Origin: Bemisia tabaci
Taxonomy: Eukaryota > Arthropoda > Insecta > Hemiptera > Aleyrodidae
NCBI RefSeq assembly: GCF_918797505.1
Contig: NC_092801.1
Coordinates: 3,658,001-3,722,000 of the forward strand
DNA length: 64,000 nt
Reading direction: 5' to 3'
The notes under the pieces are model-generated. The model was not told where the DNA came from and did not search any database. It saw only the letters and a list, made by a program, of their open reading frames with translations. Each line of letters starts with the position of its first letter. Position 1 is the stretch's first letter. This document shows positions 1-12,218 of this stretch, one piece after another. Made by a program: the position numbers and the translations under genes.

Positions 1-1
1 A

Positions 2-242
2 CTGCCGTGCTAAGGAAAAACGCAGTATCAACATACAAAAGTTGCCAGATTTCTTTAGATAAAATGTTCATTTTTGAGAAAAGTTATGAATATTTTTCCT
101 TGAAATTTTCACGACTTTTCGGTAGAATTGCGACCAAAATTATCAGAGAAATATTCATAAGTTTACCGAGAAATTTGTGCTTTATCAAGGGAAGTTTGGG
201 AACGCCTGAAGGCTCATACGGTGTTTTTCCTTAGCACGGCAG
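2..242. repeat. MITE family A, copy 1 (CTGCCGTGCTAAGG termini)
   Basis: A 241-bp non-autonomous element. The left end reads CTGCCGTGCTAAGGAAAAAC and the right end is its inverted complement, giving about 22-bp terminal inverted repeats. The interior is AT-rich without a supported gene. The same termini recur at 7295-8013, 23718-23974, 37553-37805, 49675-49926 and 56249-56501, with partial copies near 40650 and 46490. Complete copies show 4-bp target duplications (AATA, AATT, AGTA). Confidence 0.85.
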
Positions 243-783
243 CACAGGTCTGCACTGCTGGACGAGATATGAGCTTTCAGGCATTGCTAAATCTCCTGTA
301 GTCAAATACGAATTTTCAGGAAAACTTAAAAAATATTTTTCACCTTATTCTTCAAGTTTTCTATGCTTATAATATACTCAGGGGCACAAAAAGTTCTAAA
401 TGCCATCAGTTTACAGAGATTCAGTGTTGTTGCCTCATAAAAAAATGTCCAATTCCATGGCAAAATGCCTGATTTCACAGCAAAATGTGCAAATGGCACC
501 GCTTCTTTAGAGTATTTTTGTTACACAAAGCGTGTTCTATGTGAAATTTTGATCAGAAAACAACATCATAATGCTTAAAGTCACACCTTGTCTAGTGGTC
601 CATTGTCAAACTTTCAGAGCCTCAAGAATGAAAGATTAATTTTAAAATGGATGAAATTTTCAGATTGAATCAAGTAAGATCATGTAATGATACAATCAAA
701 GCTTGAAGTTAAAAGTCAGCTATGATAATTATTACACTTTTTTAGGCTGTGATATAATTCAGAGTAAGACTACTCAATCATAC

Positions 784-951
784 CTTGCATTGAGAGATTC
801 CTTCGATAACGCCTAAGTCATAGAACATTTTTTCCTCGAGAACTTTGAGTGCTAGATCAATACAACGGGGATCAAGACTGAGGATGTTGAGAAACTTGCC
901 AAGCAGGTGCGAAATGTTGAAACAACAACATGTCCCACACATTTTCAAGAC
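784..951 (-). CDS. LYST: LYST-like (BEACH family) exon, 56 codons, downstream of the 478-codon exon
   Basis: Internal coding exon of a lysosomal trafficking regulator homologue. It begins after a pyrimidine-rich acceptor ending CAACAG and stops at donor AAG|GTATGA. Both boundaries are phase 0, so it joins the 1336-2769 exon in frame. The translation starts VLKMCGTCCCFNISHLL. The CGTCCC cysteine cluster followed by a leucine-rich helix corresponds, in my recollection, to the GICCC region of vertebrate LYST in the N-terminal ARM/HEAT-like part. LYST is a very large cytosolic protein controlling size and trafficking of lysosomes and lysosome-related organelles. Its PH-BEACH-WD40 end would lie beyond position 1 and is not visible. 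Confidence 0.8.
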
Positions 952-1335
952 CTGTTGAGCAAAAAAAGAATTTACAGGAGGCATTTTAAGATAGGTACAT
1001 TTTAGATGCTTACTTTTTTCAAACACAACGAGGGCTCTCAGTCGACGAGGACTGAAAGTCACTACTCAAGTTTTAATTTTTAGAAGGAAAACTGACAGTT
1101 TCTGTTGAGATTTTCTGTGATTTTTCTTCACTCATTTGAAAAAAAAGCCCACAAAATTTCAACAAAATTCCTCAAGAAAACGAAATGTTACCAAAGATTT
1201 TTAAACGTTGCCATTAAGATACATAGTTTTTGCATTCAGCCATCTACTTGGTTCTCTTAATAGGACAGTGCTCGAATGAAAATTTTAATCTTTCTATTTG
1301 TTTACACATCACCACGAAATGAATAAAATACTAAC

Positions 1336-2769
1336 CTGAAGAATATAACTAAACAGTTCACTGTTCATTTTTTCATTCAGAAGTTTGACAAGAAGGTTGG
1401 TGAGCGATGTCACAGCACAGGTGTATTTCACAGACGAATTAGGAAGCAGAGAAATTGTGTTTGTGTAAACGTGACCGAAGGAATCATGGTGGTGACTAGA
1501 TGCGGCCAGGAATGAAGACAAACACTGTTTATGCTTTGAGCGCTTGCATTTTTCACTGTGATTGATTTTGGCGCGAATCCGCTTTATAGTAATTATCATT
1601 TCACCTATCAAAAAGATAAGCTTTTTGATACGATAATCAGTTATTTTGAAACTGATAGATGGGAAGTTCAAAATAATTTCAATGATCTTGTAAACCAATT
1701 TCCCATTGTAGCTGTCGATGACGTTTTGAAAGATCTGCAGGAAGTTTGAAAGTTTGTCGTTTGCTAGAGTTTTGTCCTTTTGCAAGAAAGATTTCTGCTT
1801 GAGGAAATAGTCTAAAATAAGTATGAGTAGATACAGAGACCCAAAAATGAACTCTTGGAGGATTTGTGGTTCGACAGGGGGCTTATCTTCTTGGTATTTA
1901 GGGACAATGTCCTCCAAAAGTCGTATCAGAATCGGGACAACGCCCGAGTTCAAGATTATCGCAGAGAAAGTAGACTGGTCTTTCATTTTATGGACAATCT
2001 GCAGAAGTAGCTTCAAAAGAGCGAGTTTGAGGAGGTAAATTTGCGACGGACTGTAGTGCTTGTTCTTCACCGCATTAAACTGCAGGGAGCAAAGATTCTC
2101 AAGTGAAAAGTTCAATGCTTGAACGATGACCAACTGCTGGAGGTTATCCGCAGAGGATGTGAGGACGATATTCTGAGCCAGACATAACTCAGACAGAAGA
2201 TTGATGAGCAGATGAGAGACCTCAAAGACATTCAGCCTATTTTTGAGGACAATGTTGACACTGTTCGAAACAAAATCATTAGGATTCAGACTTTCTTTGG
2301 CGCCTTTATGAGGACCTGCGGACATAAGTCTGTCCCCGCTGTCATTCTCCGACATAGACGGGAAATCATCCAGCTCGATTGTGTTGAAACGCAGTTTAAA
2401 AAGACTGCTCTTGTTCAGCGTACTTTTTGGATCAGAGGGGATACTGGCGACAACATCCGTGTCGCTGCTTTCGGGAGAGCGTCCTGCAGGGCCACGGATC
2501 AAGTTACGTTGGAACTTGGACCGCAGCCCAGGACCGCTATCTGCTCGACGACTTCCAGACGAGGCAGAGTCGTTGGACAATGCGTGGGTGTTTGATTTCT
2601 TGCGCACCCGTGGCGACTTGAGTTTGATGATATCATCGAGACTCCGGAAGCTTGCTTTGCTGATCTGAGATATGAATGGATTCTTCGATGCCTCTGTCTG
2701 AGAGACTTCATTGCAGATGGCGAATACCGAGATGAAGAGACTGGCCAATTCTTGACTATAGGATACATC
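1336..2769 (-). CDS. LYST: LYST-like (BEACH family) large N-terminal exon, 478 codons
   Basis: A 1434-bp open exon, phase 0 at both ends. The acceptor is CTGTTTCAG|GATGTATCC and the donor is CTTCAG|GTTAGT. The product has an initial helix (SQELASLFISVFAICNEV), a Ser/Arg-rich low-complexity linker at about residues 40-150, then a long leucine-rich helical region of the kind seen in LYST N-termini. Points matched from memory to vertebrate LYST are the order of helices, a basic stretch KCKRSKHKQC followed by SSHHHDSFG (vertebrate: basic, then a His triplet), and continuity into the CGTCCC exon. The insect counterpart is known as mauve in Drosophila. The exon has no transposon inside it, unlike its introns. 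The identification rests on several spaced matches rather than a database search. It is clearly a real exon; the family call is strong but not proven. Confidence 0.82.
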
Positions 2770-3990
2770 CTGAAACAGACAAGAAGAGTCTGTGAGCAAA
2801 CAAGGATAAAATTATATTAAACAGGCTCTTATTCATCCTTAATGTCGAGTATTTCTTAATTTCTTCATCCTCTGATCTTAGCCCGATGAAGTTTTCCTCT
2901 TACTTTTCCTACAGATTTTCATGAAAAAACTAGACCTTTCGCCAGAATCCAGTGCAAAAAAGAGGATTTTCATCATTTTTACTAGTTTTTTTGGTGCTGG
3001 GTCAATGCCTCCTGCCAAATTTTAAAATGAAATAGTATCAGTGTGGATAAATAAAAAAAATTGTCGGTTTTTGAAACCAGTTCCCTAAATTTCTCAAATA
3101 TTTCTTTTCTGAAAAATCTTAAATTTGACCAGTCCTACACACTATGACCTTGTTTTACGCTCATTGCTTATTCCTATTTTATACAAGTAGCCTCTCTCGG
3201 AGGGAGAAGGAGGGGAGGGTTGTAAGTTTCATACAACATGTTTTAAACTGAAATCTTTGAAACGTGGATAACTTTGGTTTGAGTAGACCATTCTTAGTGT
3301 TTCCAGTGCCAAAATGTTTGTAAGGGACTCTTCTGAGTAACAGCGATCTCAATTTTCAGTCTCTAGGCATAAAAGTCCCTTTCCTTGTGGATCATTAATA
3401 TTATTATCAGGTACCACATCGGAGTGGTGTGCATGTTGCCTATCCACTAATTGAAGGGACATCTCTAAGCATTTATCGCATGCAATTTTTGTTGTTTGTT
3501 CATTTTGTTAATCGTTTAAAATTGGCATGACGACATCATTGACCGAATGATGTGAAAATTTTGTAACTCCACAGAAAAAAAATTGCAATTTAATTACATT
3601 AAACAGTGATTTTATTTCAATATTTTCTTTGCACTGTGCTACTTGAGTAAATCTGGACACACCTTGAGGGCCTGGAATGCCGATTCTCATGGCAACATAG
3701 AACTAGCTAAATACAAAAAAAAATGACAACAAACCTTGAGTGAAATGCTGATACTGGGTCATAAATAAATGAGAATCGTCGATCATAAAAATTAAAGGCT
3801 CTTGGCACTGTTACTCCTTAAATAATCACTCTTCCCTGCGAATGACGCAATGAAGTTCATTTCTGTTATCAGACAAAGAAGCCCTTTCTGACCTAGACAT
3901 AGATAACACTGACGACACGGAAGCACCCAATTCTAGAGCTCTTTCCATCACTTCCTCTCTGAAATTTATCACGGCACAGCGAGCCCATTT
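2770..3990. other. LYST intron, proximal part, no gene recognised
   Basis: AT-rich intronic sequence between the large LYST exon and the first foldback element. Short open stretches on the minus strand near 3666-3810 have weak splice-like ends, but the implied intron would be only about 28 nt, so I do not call an exon. No repeat family was recognised here. Confidence 0.5.
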
Positions 3991-4113
3991 GGACGTATTT
4001 CTGTCAAATGGAACTATGTGCATTAAGACGTGAGCCGTGAGACCCATAGGAATATATGCATAACAAGGCTCACGTTGTAATGCATATAGTTCTCGTTTGA
4101 CAGAAATAGGTCC
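3991..4113. repeat. MITE family B (GGACGTATTTCTGTCAAA termini)
   Basis: A 123-bp foldback element with about 35-bp inverted termini (GGACGTATTTCTGTCAAA inward). It is flanked on both sides by ATTT, an apparent 4-bp target duplication. Close relatives lie at 22851-22972, 18331-18557 (rearranged) and 42186-42246 (half). The tandem array at 40043-40433 uses related termini. The element contributes the middle of a minus-strand open stretch (3826-4296), which is therefore probably not a gene. Confidence 0.8.
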
Positions 4114-4284
4114 ATTTAATGAGGAATGAAAAAGCTTTAAGTTATTGTCCATGGGAATAGGAACCTCTCTACATGAAGAATAATGCCGTTGTACAGGAAG
4201 TTGTTCCAGGATGGAAGTTTCTGTGAGGCTGCCTTGAAAACTTGAACACACTTGAATCAAAAGGACTAGCATGTTGTTCCGGTC

Positions 4285-4568
4285 CAGCTGGAGCATGTTT
4301 TATGGGTCAAAATAATACTTTTTTGTTGTATAAAGGTTTTTCCAAAAGTGCCCCTAGTCCGAACTACGCCCCCCCCCCCCAAAAAAAATTCGGAAAGTAA
4401 ATCGTTTTTCCTGAATTTTGGCAACGGTTGTGATCCAATTCTCATGAAAATTTGTACTCCCCTGTACTTTTATGCCCTGAATTCATAGATGATCTAAAAA
4501 AAAAATCGAAATCTCAATTTACAACAAAAAAGTCTTGTTTTGACCCATGGAACACGCTCCTGCAGTCT
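4285..4568. repeat. Foldback element, 284 bp, in LYST intron
   Basis: Imperfect inverted repeat. The left arm, read as reverse complement (TACAACAAAAAAGT...TTTTGACCCAT), matches the right arm (TACAACAAAAAAGT...TTTTGACCCAT) over about 50 bp. It lies immediately beside the TTAA-flanked element at 4575. A short C-run is inside. No coding capacity. Confidence 0.6.
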
Positions 4569-4574
4569 GGCTGT

Positions 4575-5026
4575 TTAAGGTGATTCAATGGACGCCATAT
4601 TTTGTGTCAGAACGGCATGCGATATATCGCATCGATTAGTTTCATTTTTTCAGCTACTCGTCATTTTTCTTGAATTTTGAGATCGCAATTCTGTTGTCAG
4701 TAGACTAAAGAATTCACTTACCTACCAATTTTGACAAACAAATTCAACGTAATACAGGCGTGGATTTTTCAGAGGAAAAATATCGCATTCGAGTGCAGTT
4801 TCCATATCAGTATCGAAAGCGATATTTTTCCTCTAAAAAAACCACGCATTTATTACATTGAATTTGTTTGTCAAAATTGGTAAGTGAATTCTATAGTCTC
4901 CTCACAACAGAATTGCCATCTCAACATTCAAGAAAAATGACGAGTAATTGAAAAAATGGAACCAATTGATGCGATATATCGCATGTCGTTCTGACACAAA
5001 ATATGGCGTCCATCGAATCACCTTAA
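4575..5026. repeat. TTAA-flanked foldback element (Kolobok/piggyBac-like target site)
   Basis: The two halves are inverted copies of each other over most of their length. The left end reads TTAA then GGTGATTCAATGGACGCC; the right end is the inverted GGTGATTCGATGGACGCC followed by TTAA. TTAA at both borders fits a TTAA target duplication. The terminal GG...CC and the long arms resemble non-autonomous Kolobok elements more than piggyBac, but no transposase is present. Each arm contains the palindrome GCGATATATCGC. Confidence 0.7.
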
Positions 5027-5048
5027 CCCTGGATCACCCTGTATCTGT

Positions 5049-5500
5049 CAGGTATTTAGTCAAATCAGACATTTTATCAAATGCCCAGGCAGATAGCCAA
5101 ATTTTGACAGTTTATGCAATTATGTTTTAAGGTGAAGAGCTCATGAGTTTTTAATATTTCGGGAAAAATAACTCATCAAATGTACAAACTCTTCTTGTTT
5201 CTTCTCTTCTTCTTCTTCAAATGCTTCTCATATAATTAGATAATAAAATTTTAATATCTGTCTTTTAAGTAATACATTCTGTATTTTCAAGCTAAAACTT
5301 TAAGCTAAATGTTCATTTAGTAGCTAATAAAAATCGTTTGAAATACCATTGTACAATGCACATTTTAACATAGATTTCTTTCTTACTGGAGCAATGAATT
5401 AATTTGTATTTTTGGAAAATTATCAGGGTTTCAACTTAGTAAGAGTATTTTACTATTTGCCGAGGCATTTGATAAAATGCCTGATTTGACTAATTGCCTG
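5049..5500. repeat. Inverted-repeat element, termini CAGG(T/C)ATTTAGTC-like
   Basis: The left terminus CAGGTATTTAGTCAAATCAG and the right terminus CTGATTTGACTAATTGCCTG are inverted copies, and the match extends through a TTTTATCAAATGCC motif to about 40 bp. The interior is AT-rich with no ORF of note. The target duplication is unclear. Confidence 0.6.
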
Positions 5501-7294
5501 CAATGTATCCATTCCGATATGAGCCCAAAGATCTGTACAAGTAAATGCGTAACAAGGCTCATGACAAAATGGATATAGTTCCTATTAATTTAAATTTTAA
5601 ATGCATCCAATTGGAACATGAGTTTTCAACTAAAAACATTCTCTGGTATCTAAGCAAAAGAAACCATTTTTGTGCCGATAGAAGGCATAAAGTTGCAATT
5701 TTAACCGGTAGCTTGCTTTTGGTTGGCAATATCAAATCGATCACTTTCAGATATCGATCTTTTGGTGGAAATAATCGAGTAAATCTCATTAATTTTATGG
5801 GGTCACTTTAAAGGCAAAATCAAATTTTTGAAGCAGAAGACAATTAAAATCAGCCAACTATTGAAATCAAACCATTTTTGTCAAATTTTGAAAGAACTAA
5901 TATTGAAGGCAGTAACGTCATCATGGAGATTTCTTTCCATTTCGATCCCAAAAATTAAAGGAGTCATTTGTAAAAAAAATCAATTTTTGTCGCCAATTAT
6001 TGAATCATATCAATTTTTTTTTTATATATCATCATGTGTCAGAAATAAGAAGGCCTGAATTCTCTTTTAGCATGCCTTGCCATTAAAAACTCCCCCGACT
6101 TGCTAGAAACGTGTTCAATATCAGAGAAAAAAATTGAGACACGTTGTACACTGTTCCTAAACTTTGTACCTTTGAAAGACTGACGGCTCATTAGCCGGGA
6201 GGAAAACCGTTAAATGAAACTTTCCTTTGAGCTGATTTTTCGCTTGCATTTTTTTAGGTTTGGACAATCATTTTTTCATGTGATTAGATAAAGAAGAGAG
6301 GCACTGAAAATTTTAAATAAAAATGCACCAAATAACATGTTGCATAGTCAACTTAAAGAATGTATCACAAGTGAATATAAAGGCTCCTGACATTTATCTA
6401 GCTCAGACCATAGCCCTTCTTAAATACTATGAGAATAGACATCTATTTTTAGATTTAATTTCCGTTCTTGAGGAAAAAAGCTTCACAAAAAACTAATTTT
6501 AAATTCATTAGCATGAAAGGGACTTGTAAACTGGCAAATGAGATTATCTCTTTGCGGCAAGATTCTGAGCGCTGTCACGATCTCTTTGGTGAAAGGTCAG
6601 CAACAAAAAATAGAACACACAGTTCAACACATTTTTCTTACATAATTTTCTTCACTTTCTTTTTAAAATTCTACCTTATCGAACATATTAACACTTTATT
6701 CCAACATTGCAATAAAAAACAATGCTGGTTGGTATTAATGCACAAAAAAATGACATAAAAGCTGAGAAGCGGTAGCTACAGCTACATTTAACAAAAGCTC
6801 TGGAGGTGCTATGTACCTATTCTAGACAAAGTTAGCCTCACTTCAATTTTTTTACAAATGTACTGTCAACAGAGAAATAAAATTGGCTTCAAGAGATCGA
6901 CAAAAATAGCAGTGACAATGAGCTTACCAGAATTTATATGTATAACGACTTAAGCCACATGAGTCTGACACAAAACGTTAAAACAATGTGGTAGTGTTGA
7001 ATTTGAGTAAATTACTCAAAAAAAGTTATTTGCCATTTGCTCAAGTATCACAGTGCAATGGAGATATTGATAAAGTGCAGATGAATGCAACAAAATTGCA
7101 AATTTTAAACCATGGTATTGCAGTATTTTTCCCTCAGTTGGTTGATAAATGAGGATTTTAAAAGAGCAGCAAAATTAGTTCTACATATTAGGAAGATAGG
7201 CAATTGGCGATGCAGAGCAATATTGCAACTCACTCCAATTTTATTGCAATAACGAGCTTGTCAAAGAAGAGCCCGTTTGTGCAACCTGCTAATA
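5501..7294. other. Intronic AT-rich stretch, nothing recognised
   Basis: Falls inside the inferred LYST intron between 12219 and 2769. I see no long ORF with splice support, no RNA gene and no element with readable termini. A missing short LYST exon could hide anywhere between 2770 and 12218. Confidence 0.4.
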
Positions 7295-8013
7295 CTGCCG
7301 CGCTAAGGAAGAACGCCGTATGAACATTCGAGAGTTGCCAAACGGAGATGTTGCATGTGTGAGGAATTTGCGATTTGACTACTGATTCTTCTGTAAAATT
7401 TCTTGAGAAACACGATGAAGCCACTGATTTTCTCTGAAATCAACTCCTAAGCTCAAAAACAGTTCTCAAGTTGAGGCTAAAATGGAGGGGATATCCCACG
7501 CTATCCTGAGAGTCCACCTCTACATCACGACAAACTCTCCATGCAAAGATAGGGAGCAAATACATTAGCAGGGTTGCCACTTTATTTGGGGACTCTAAAA
7601 CTGAAAACACGGCATCACTGCTAATGTATTTGCTCCCTATCTTTGCATACAGAGTTTTGTCTCGATGTAGAGGTGGACTCTCAGGATAGCATGGGATATC
7701 CCCTCCATTTTGGCCTCAACTTGAGACCTTTTTTTGAGCTTTGGGGTTGATTTCAGAGAAAACCAGTGGCACCATCGTGTTTCTCGCAAACTTTTACACA
7801 AGAATCAATAGTCAAAACAAAAACATGTATTCTCGACGACAATCATGCATACTTTCCCCTGAAATTTTCAGATATTTTAGATTAAATTGCATAGGAATTC
7901 GTCCGAACAATTTGGAAGAAAATATTCAAAATTTTACTGGTAAATTCGGTTTTTAGTGAGGGAAATCTGGCAGCGTCTAAAGGCTCATATGGCGTTTTTC
8001 CTTAGCACGTCAG
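7295..8013. repeat. Composite MITE family A with internal long palindrome
   Basis: A 719-bp element with family A termini and a perfect 4-bp target duplication AATA (7291-7294, 8014-8017). Inside is a second inverted repeat at about 7441-7745. Its arms run inward from AAGCTCAAAAA through GGAGGGGATATCCCA and GTCCACCTCTACATC to GCAAATACATTAGCAG. The same inner arms recur at about 46047-46315 and, diverged, at 52880-53285. No transposase. Confidence 0.8.
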
Positions 8014-8757
8014 AATAGGACGCGACGTTGTTCATAGCGCCTTGATGCAACTATTCGTACGAAACGGATGTCCGTGTTGCATAGACACAAATTTGAAGGC
8101 GTTTTCGCTTTCCTTGCCTCCGCGGCGACTCGATTAGCGCGTTGCGTCGTTATAACCCTCTTTTCGGGGAACTCACGGGATTTCGTTGAATATGATCCGA
8201 ACGAAACCTTGTGATCTCCAGTAGCAATGGCTCTTCAAAAAAATTCTACAAAAAGTTGTCGAAAAAAAATGTAAAAAACTTGTGAATTTTAAGTCAAAAA
8301 ACTCTAAAAATACTCGTTTTAGAAAACACTTGTGGGGAATTCTTTTAAATAACAAATAGTGTTATTTTAATTAAAAGATTTCTTCAATTTTATGTAAAAA
8401 AAGCCCCGAAAAGGTTTCCTGATACGAATATTTCAAGAGTTTTTCACGTAATTTTCAAATGGTTTTGCAGTAAATTGTAAGTTCTCTTAAAATTTACGAG
8501 TTTTTTTACAACTTTTCTCAACAGCCAATGCTACTGGGGATGAGGATGATTCTTTAATGAAAGTTTAAGCTTGAGTTCAGAGCTCGTTCCGACAATATAG
8601 GGTTGCAAAATTTACATTTTTACCATTGAATAATGCTAAAAATTTGAAGTTCCACGGTTAAAAAACAACTTTTTTTTTGTCGATAGAAAGAACTCCAGAA
8701 TCGGTCTAGTTCGACGAAAATCCAGTCAAAGGTAGTGAGCTTGGTGACAAGGGTTGA

Positions 8758-9307
8758 TGGACCACTAGACAAGGTACGAATTTCAGCATTCTGATACATG
8801 CTTCTTAACCAAAATTTCACGTAGAACACGATGCGCACAACGAAAATTACTGAAATCAACTCCTTACGAAGATATTCAATAATTTTGATGCGTGAATTCA
8901 AACCACCCGCTCATGAAAAACTCAATGCTCTACGTGATTCACATCGCGCGCTAAACGTTTATCATGACAGTCTCTGCGATATAAAAATCTGGCAACCTCA
9001 ATCTTGACGCTTTGGCTCAGCTATAGCAAATTGCTTAAAGTTTGAACAACACATGGTGGAAATGAACATTGCTTGATTGAGAAGATTGCTGAAACCGTTG
9101 TAGTGCGCGATTTGACTCACGTAGAGCTTTGAGTTTCTTGTGAGCAGGCAGTTCAAATTCTTCGTGACCAATGTAAAATAAAAACGTTAATATCTTCCTT
9201 AGGAGTTGGTTTCAGTCATTTTCGTTGCGCGAATCGTGTTTTGCGTGAAATTTTGGTTAAGAAACATGTATCAGAATCCTTTAATTCGTACCTTGTCTAG
9301 TGGTCCA
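8758..9307. repeat. Inverted-repeat element ending TGGACCACTAGACAAGGT
   Basis: Arms of about 120 bp at 8758-8877 and 9185-9307 are inverted copies (TGGACCACTAGACAAGGT outermost; innermost ATATCTTCGTAAGGAGTTG-like). Diverged single arms occur around 520-610 and 23120-23190. No gene content. Confidence 0.65.
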
Positions 9308-9640
9308 CTGTATAATGAATCGAAGAACTTAAATTATCTTGAAAATTATGATACCTGGACACCAAGACACTGTAGAACTGCTAAACAGCGCCAGCCCCTG
9401 CCGTTCAGCAAGTGTTGGCGGATGAGGGATGAGAACTCTTCATTTCCCGCTTGTACAGAGATATTGTGGACATCTTTCAAAAACTCAGCAGCAATGATGC
9501 TCGCAATGACATTCGATGAGCTGAAAATAAAATGGCATAGTGCATTAAAACGTACGCTTGTGATGGCAACCGAACAAAAAAATGAAAATAAAACATAAAA
9601 AAAATAAATAAAAACTAAAAAAAATAAAAGACCCGTAAGG

Positions 9641-10512
9641 CAGGGCGGCCGGATTAAGGGGGTGGCCACATGGGCCGCGGCCCATGGCGGCAAATCTAGA
9701 GGGCGGCAAATTTTGCAATTTTTTTAAATGTAGGTATAAAATAATCGGAATTAGAAAAAAAATTACAAACGCGAAAAGGTGACAAAATCTCTCATTTCCT
9801 GAGAGTATAGCAATTTTTTTTATTTTGTCGTCTTTCAGTGATGCAAGAGACACCACCTTTAAGTAGTCGAGTTAAGAGAGAAACCAAACACGCAATTTGG
9901 TCTGGAACGGCGCGGCGCAGAGAGCAATGATGAAGAGGACTTGAGATGAAAAGGAGAAGCCCTCGGCGCGGCGATCGGCATGTAACACATATTAGCGCCT
10001 TCAAGACTGCACGAATACTTCACGCATTGCATCAAACACAGTGCAGTCATTGCGGTCAGCGTGAAACGGATAGCGCCTACAAGAATGCATGAATACTTCA
10101 CGCATTGCGCCAAACACAGTGCGGTCAGCGCGAAAAGCATGGCGCCTACAAGACTGCGTGAATACTTCATGCATTGCGCCAAACACGGTGCGGTCTGCGC
10201 GGCGCGGCGGCGGTAGTTAAAATCATTAAACCACATTCATGTTTGTTCTCTCATAATTTTTTTGTTCATTTCTTATGAATGAAAGGCCTTGTCCACACAG
10301 AGATAGGTTTACGAAACTTAACTTATGCTAGGTAGTAGTGTTGACAGGGCATTCCCAAAACATGCGTGTTCAACACGAGTAAACGCGTCTTATGCACCCC
10401 TCCCCCGCTGGCACGTTCACTTGATGGTTTTTATTGATGTTTCAATAAGAATGATAAGGAGGCGGCAAAATACAGGCAGCCCATGGGCGGCAAGTAGGTA
10501 AATCCGGCCCTG
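9641..10512. mobile_element. Non-autonomous hAT-like element, copy 1 (CAGGGC..CCGGATTA termini)
   Basis: An 872-bp element starting CAGGGCGGCCGGATTAAGG and ending AATCCGGCCCTG. It is flanked by CCGTAAGG and CCGTAAGA, a 7/8 match of the 8-bp duplication typical of hAT transposons. It carries about three tandem copies of a roughly 60-bp unit (GCATGAATACTTCACGCATT...) at about 10005-10200. It contains only remnants of open frames and no recognisable transposase. The second copy is at 24051-24864. Confidence 0.85.
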
Positions 10513-11168
10513 CCGTAAGAATAAAAACTAAGACAAAAAAAGAACAAATCGACGGTGAAACTATATCAGACCACGCGTATCTCGTTCGGCGTATTTAAAA
10601 GTCTTCGCTGTTCCCATTTTATTTTTTTTGAAGGAGAACAGATTAATATCATTCCTTGATATTCTCGTAGAGTTTTCTTCGAAAAATAAAACAAATTTTC
10701 GAGAATGGACTTTGAGAGGTTTTCCATTTAAAACAGAAAGTATGCCAAGAAGTCTGCAGCGTCGCGAACCGAGTTACATGGTCTAGTGGTTTTACCCTCG
10801 ATATATTATGGGAGAAAAAGCATATACCCGCTACAAAATGAAAGGTCTATTTTATTCAATGTTTTTGGAGAGTTTGAGTTTATTATTTCGATTATCTACA
10901 ATATATGTAGTTTTTGCTTATTACTCTAATGAGGTTGCATGCATCATTATTGTATTTGTATATTTGTCTTCTTTGGTAGGTAGAGAATGATAAATATTAA
11001 TTTCAGGCTGTTGCAGAAAAAAATATTGGTACAGTGTTCGAATCTTGGAATTGTGTCATGTGTCCTGACAGTTGAAACCTGTAAATTGAATAATGGTACA
11101 GTATTTTGAGAATCAAAATTTTGGTTCCAAAGAATCTAGATTTCTCAATGAGAATAAAGGTACAAAAG
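10513..11168. other. LYST intron, no recognised feature
   Basis: AT-rich sequence between the hAT-like element and the next foldback element. A 60-codon open stretch at 10808-10990 has no splice support and no recognisable product. Confidence 0.4.
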
Positions 11169-11699
11169 AATGGGTGCGCTGGTCATGGAATCGGGTTTTG
11201 ATGCTTGATTCTTGTAGACCAGCTAAAAACAATAAGATCCGTCTAAACCGCAAGTTTCTACATTCAAGATTAACGGAGACGAAAAAAATCGGTCCAGTAG
11301 TTTCCGAGATCGAATTAGCACAAACTGTATGAGGCCAAAAAAGGCCTTAGGATATTAAATATATAGATATCGCCCCTTGAAAAGTCGGGTTATTGACGTC
11401 ATCCACCGCGGCAGTGACATCTGTGGCCTGTGGTTTCTTCCACCTTGCCTTCATCCAAGTTTCACGTTGAGTCACCAGTGAAACCACTGAACCACTGACT
11501 GATGAAAGCAAGGTGGAAGAAATCAAGAATGTCACTACCGCGGTGGATGAAGTTAAGAACCCGACTTTTCAAAGGGCGATATCTCGGTTATTATTGAACA
11601 TAGAAAGTTGCGGTTCGGACAGATCTCATTATTTTTAGATAATCTACAAGAATCAAGCATCAAAACACGATTCCTTGACCAGCGCAACTGGCCCATTGG
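11169..11699. repeat. Foldback element, about 530 bp
   Basis: Arms are inverted copies. Left reads GGGTGCGCTGGTCATGGAATCG and right (complement) GCGCTGGTCAAGGAATCG. Matching continues through a TGATGCTTGATTCTTGTAGA block and a GAAAAGTCGGGTT block to a centre flanked by CCACCGCGGCAGTGACAT. A fragment of the centre recurs at about 24890-24990. Confidence 0.65.
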
Positions 11700-12218
11700 A
11701 AGTCTAATGATTGTTCTTTCTAATTAAAAATTAATCCGTTTTGTTGGCGAAACTTTCAGGCAACTGGAAGCGAGGCTTAATTTTTGGAAGGGTGCTTGAA
11801 GTGTTCACAAAGTGCAATACTTTACCCTGGCCTGGTTTAAAGCAATGGTGCAAGAACTTCTCGGTCACGTGATCGGCCCGCGTACATGAAAAAATCTTCA
11901 AGAGAGGAAGAAAAAATATCTATTCGATTATTCTGACATTTATGTTTTCACACCATTCAAATGGAGGTAAGTCCAGGTTTTTGAGGAAAGTTTCCTAATA
12001 GGTACGTAAGTCTTCAAGGGGAAACTATTGAGGACTTTGGTTAAAAAAAGGGAGGACTGTCTGCAACTTAAGTCTCGTGACCCGTAACTTGGTGCTGAAG
12101 GGATTAAGAAAAGAGGACAGGCAGAAGTTGACATTGGAAAAGTAAACGACAAAATTCATTCCGTCAGTCTCGAGAATCTTGCTGTAGCTTTAAAAAAAAT
12201 CATAAGATAGAAAATTAC

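Noticed and set aside
2212..2668. Plus-strand open frames over the LYST exon
   Set aside because: Antisense shadows of the well-supported minus-strand LYST exon.
3650..3815. Candidate short LYST exons between 3666 and 3810
   Set aside because: The acceptor and donor pairs imply an intron of about 28 nt and the phase does not match the neighbouring LYST exons.
3826..4296. 156-codon minus-strand open frame
   Set aside because: Its middle third is a family B MITE and its start lies in another foldback element. The MITE plus its 4-bp duplication would shift the frame of any original exon. No splice support for the ends.
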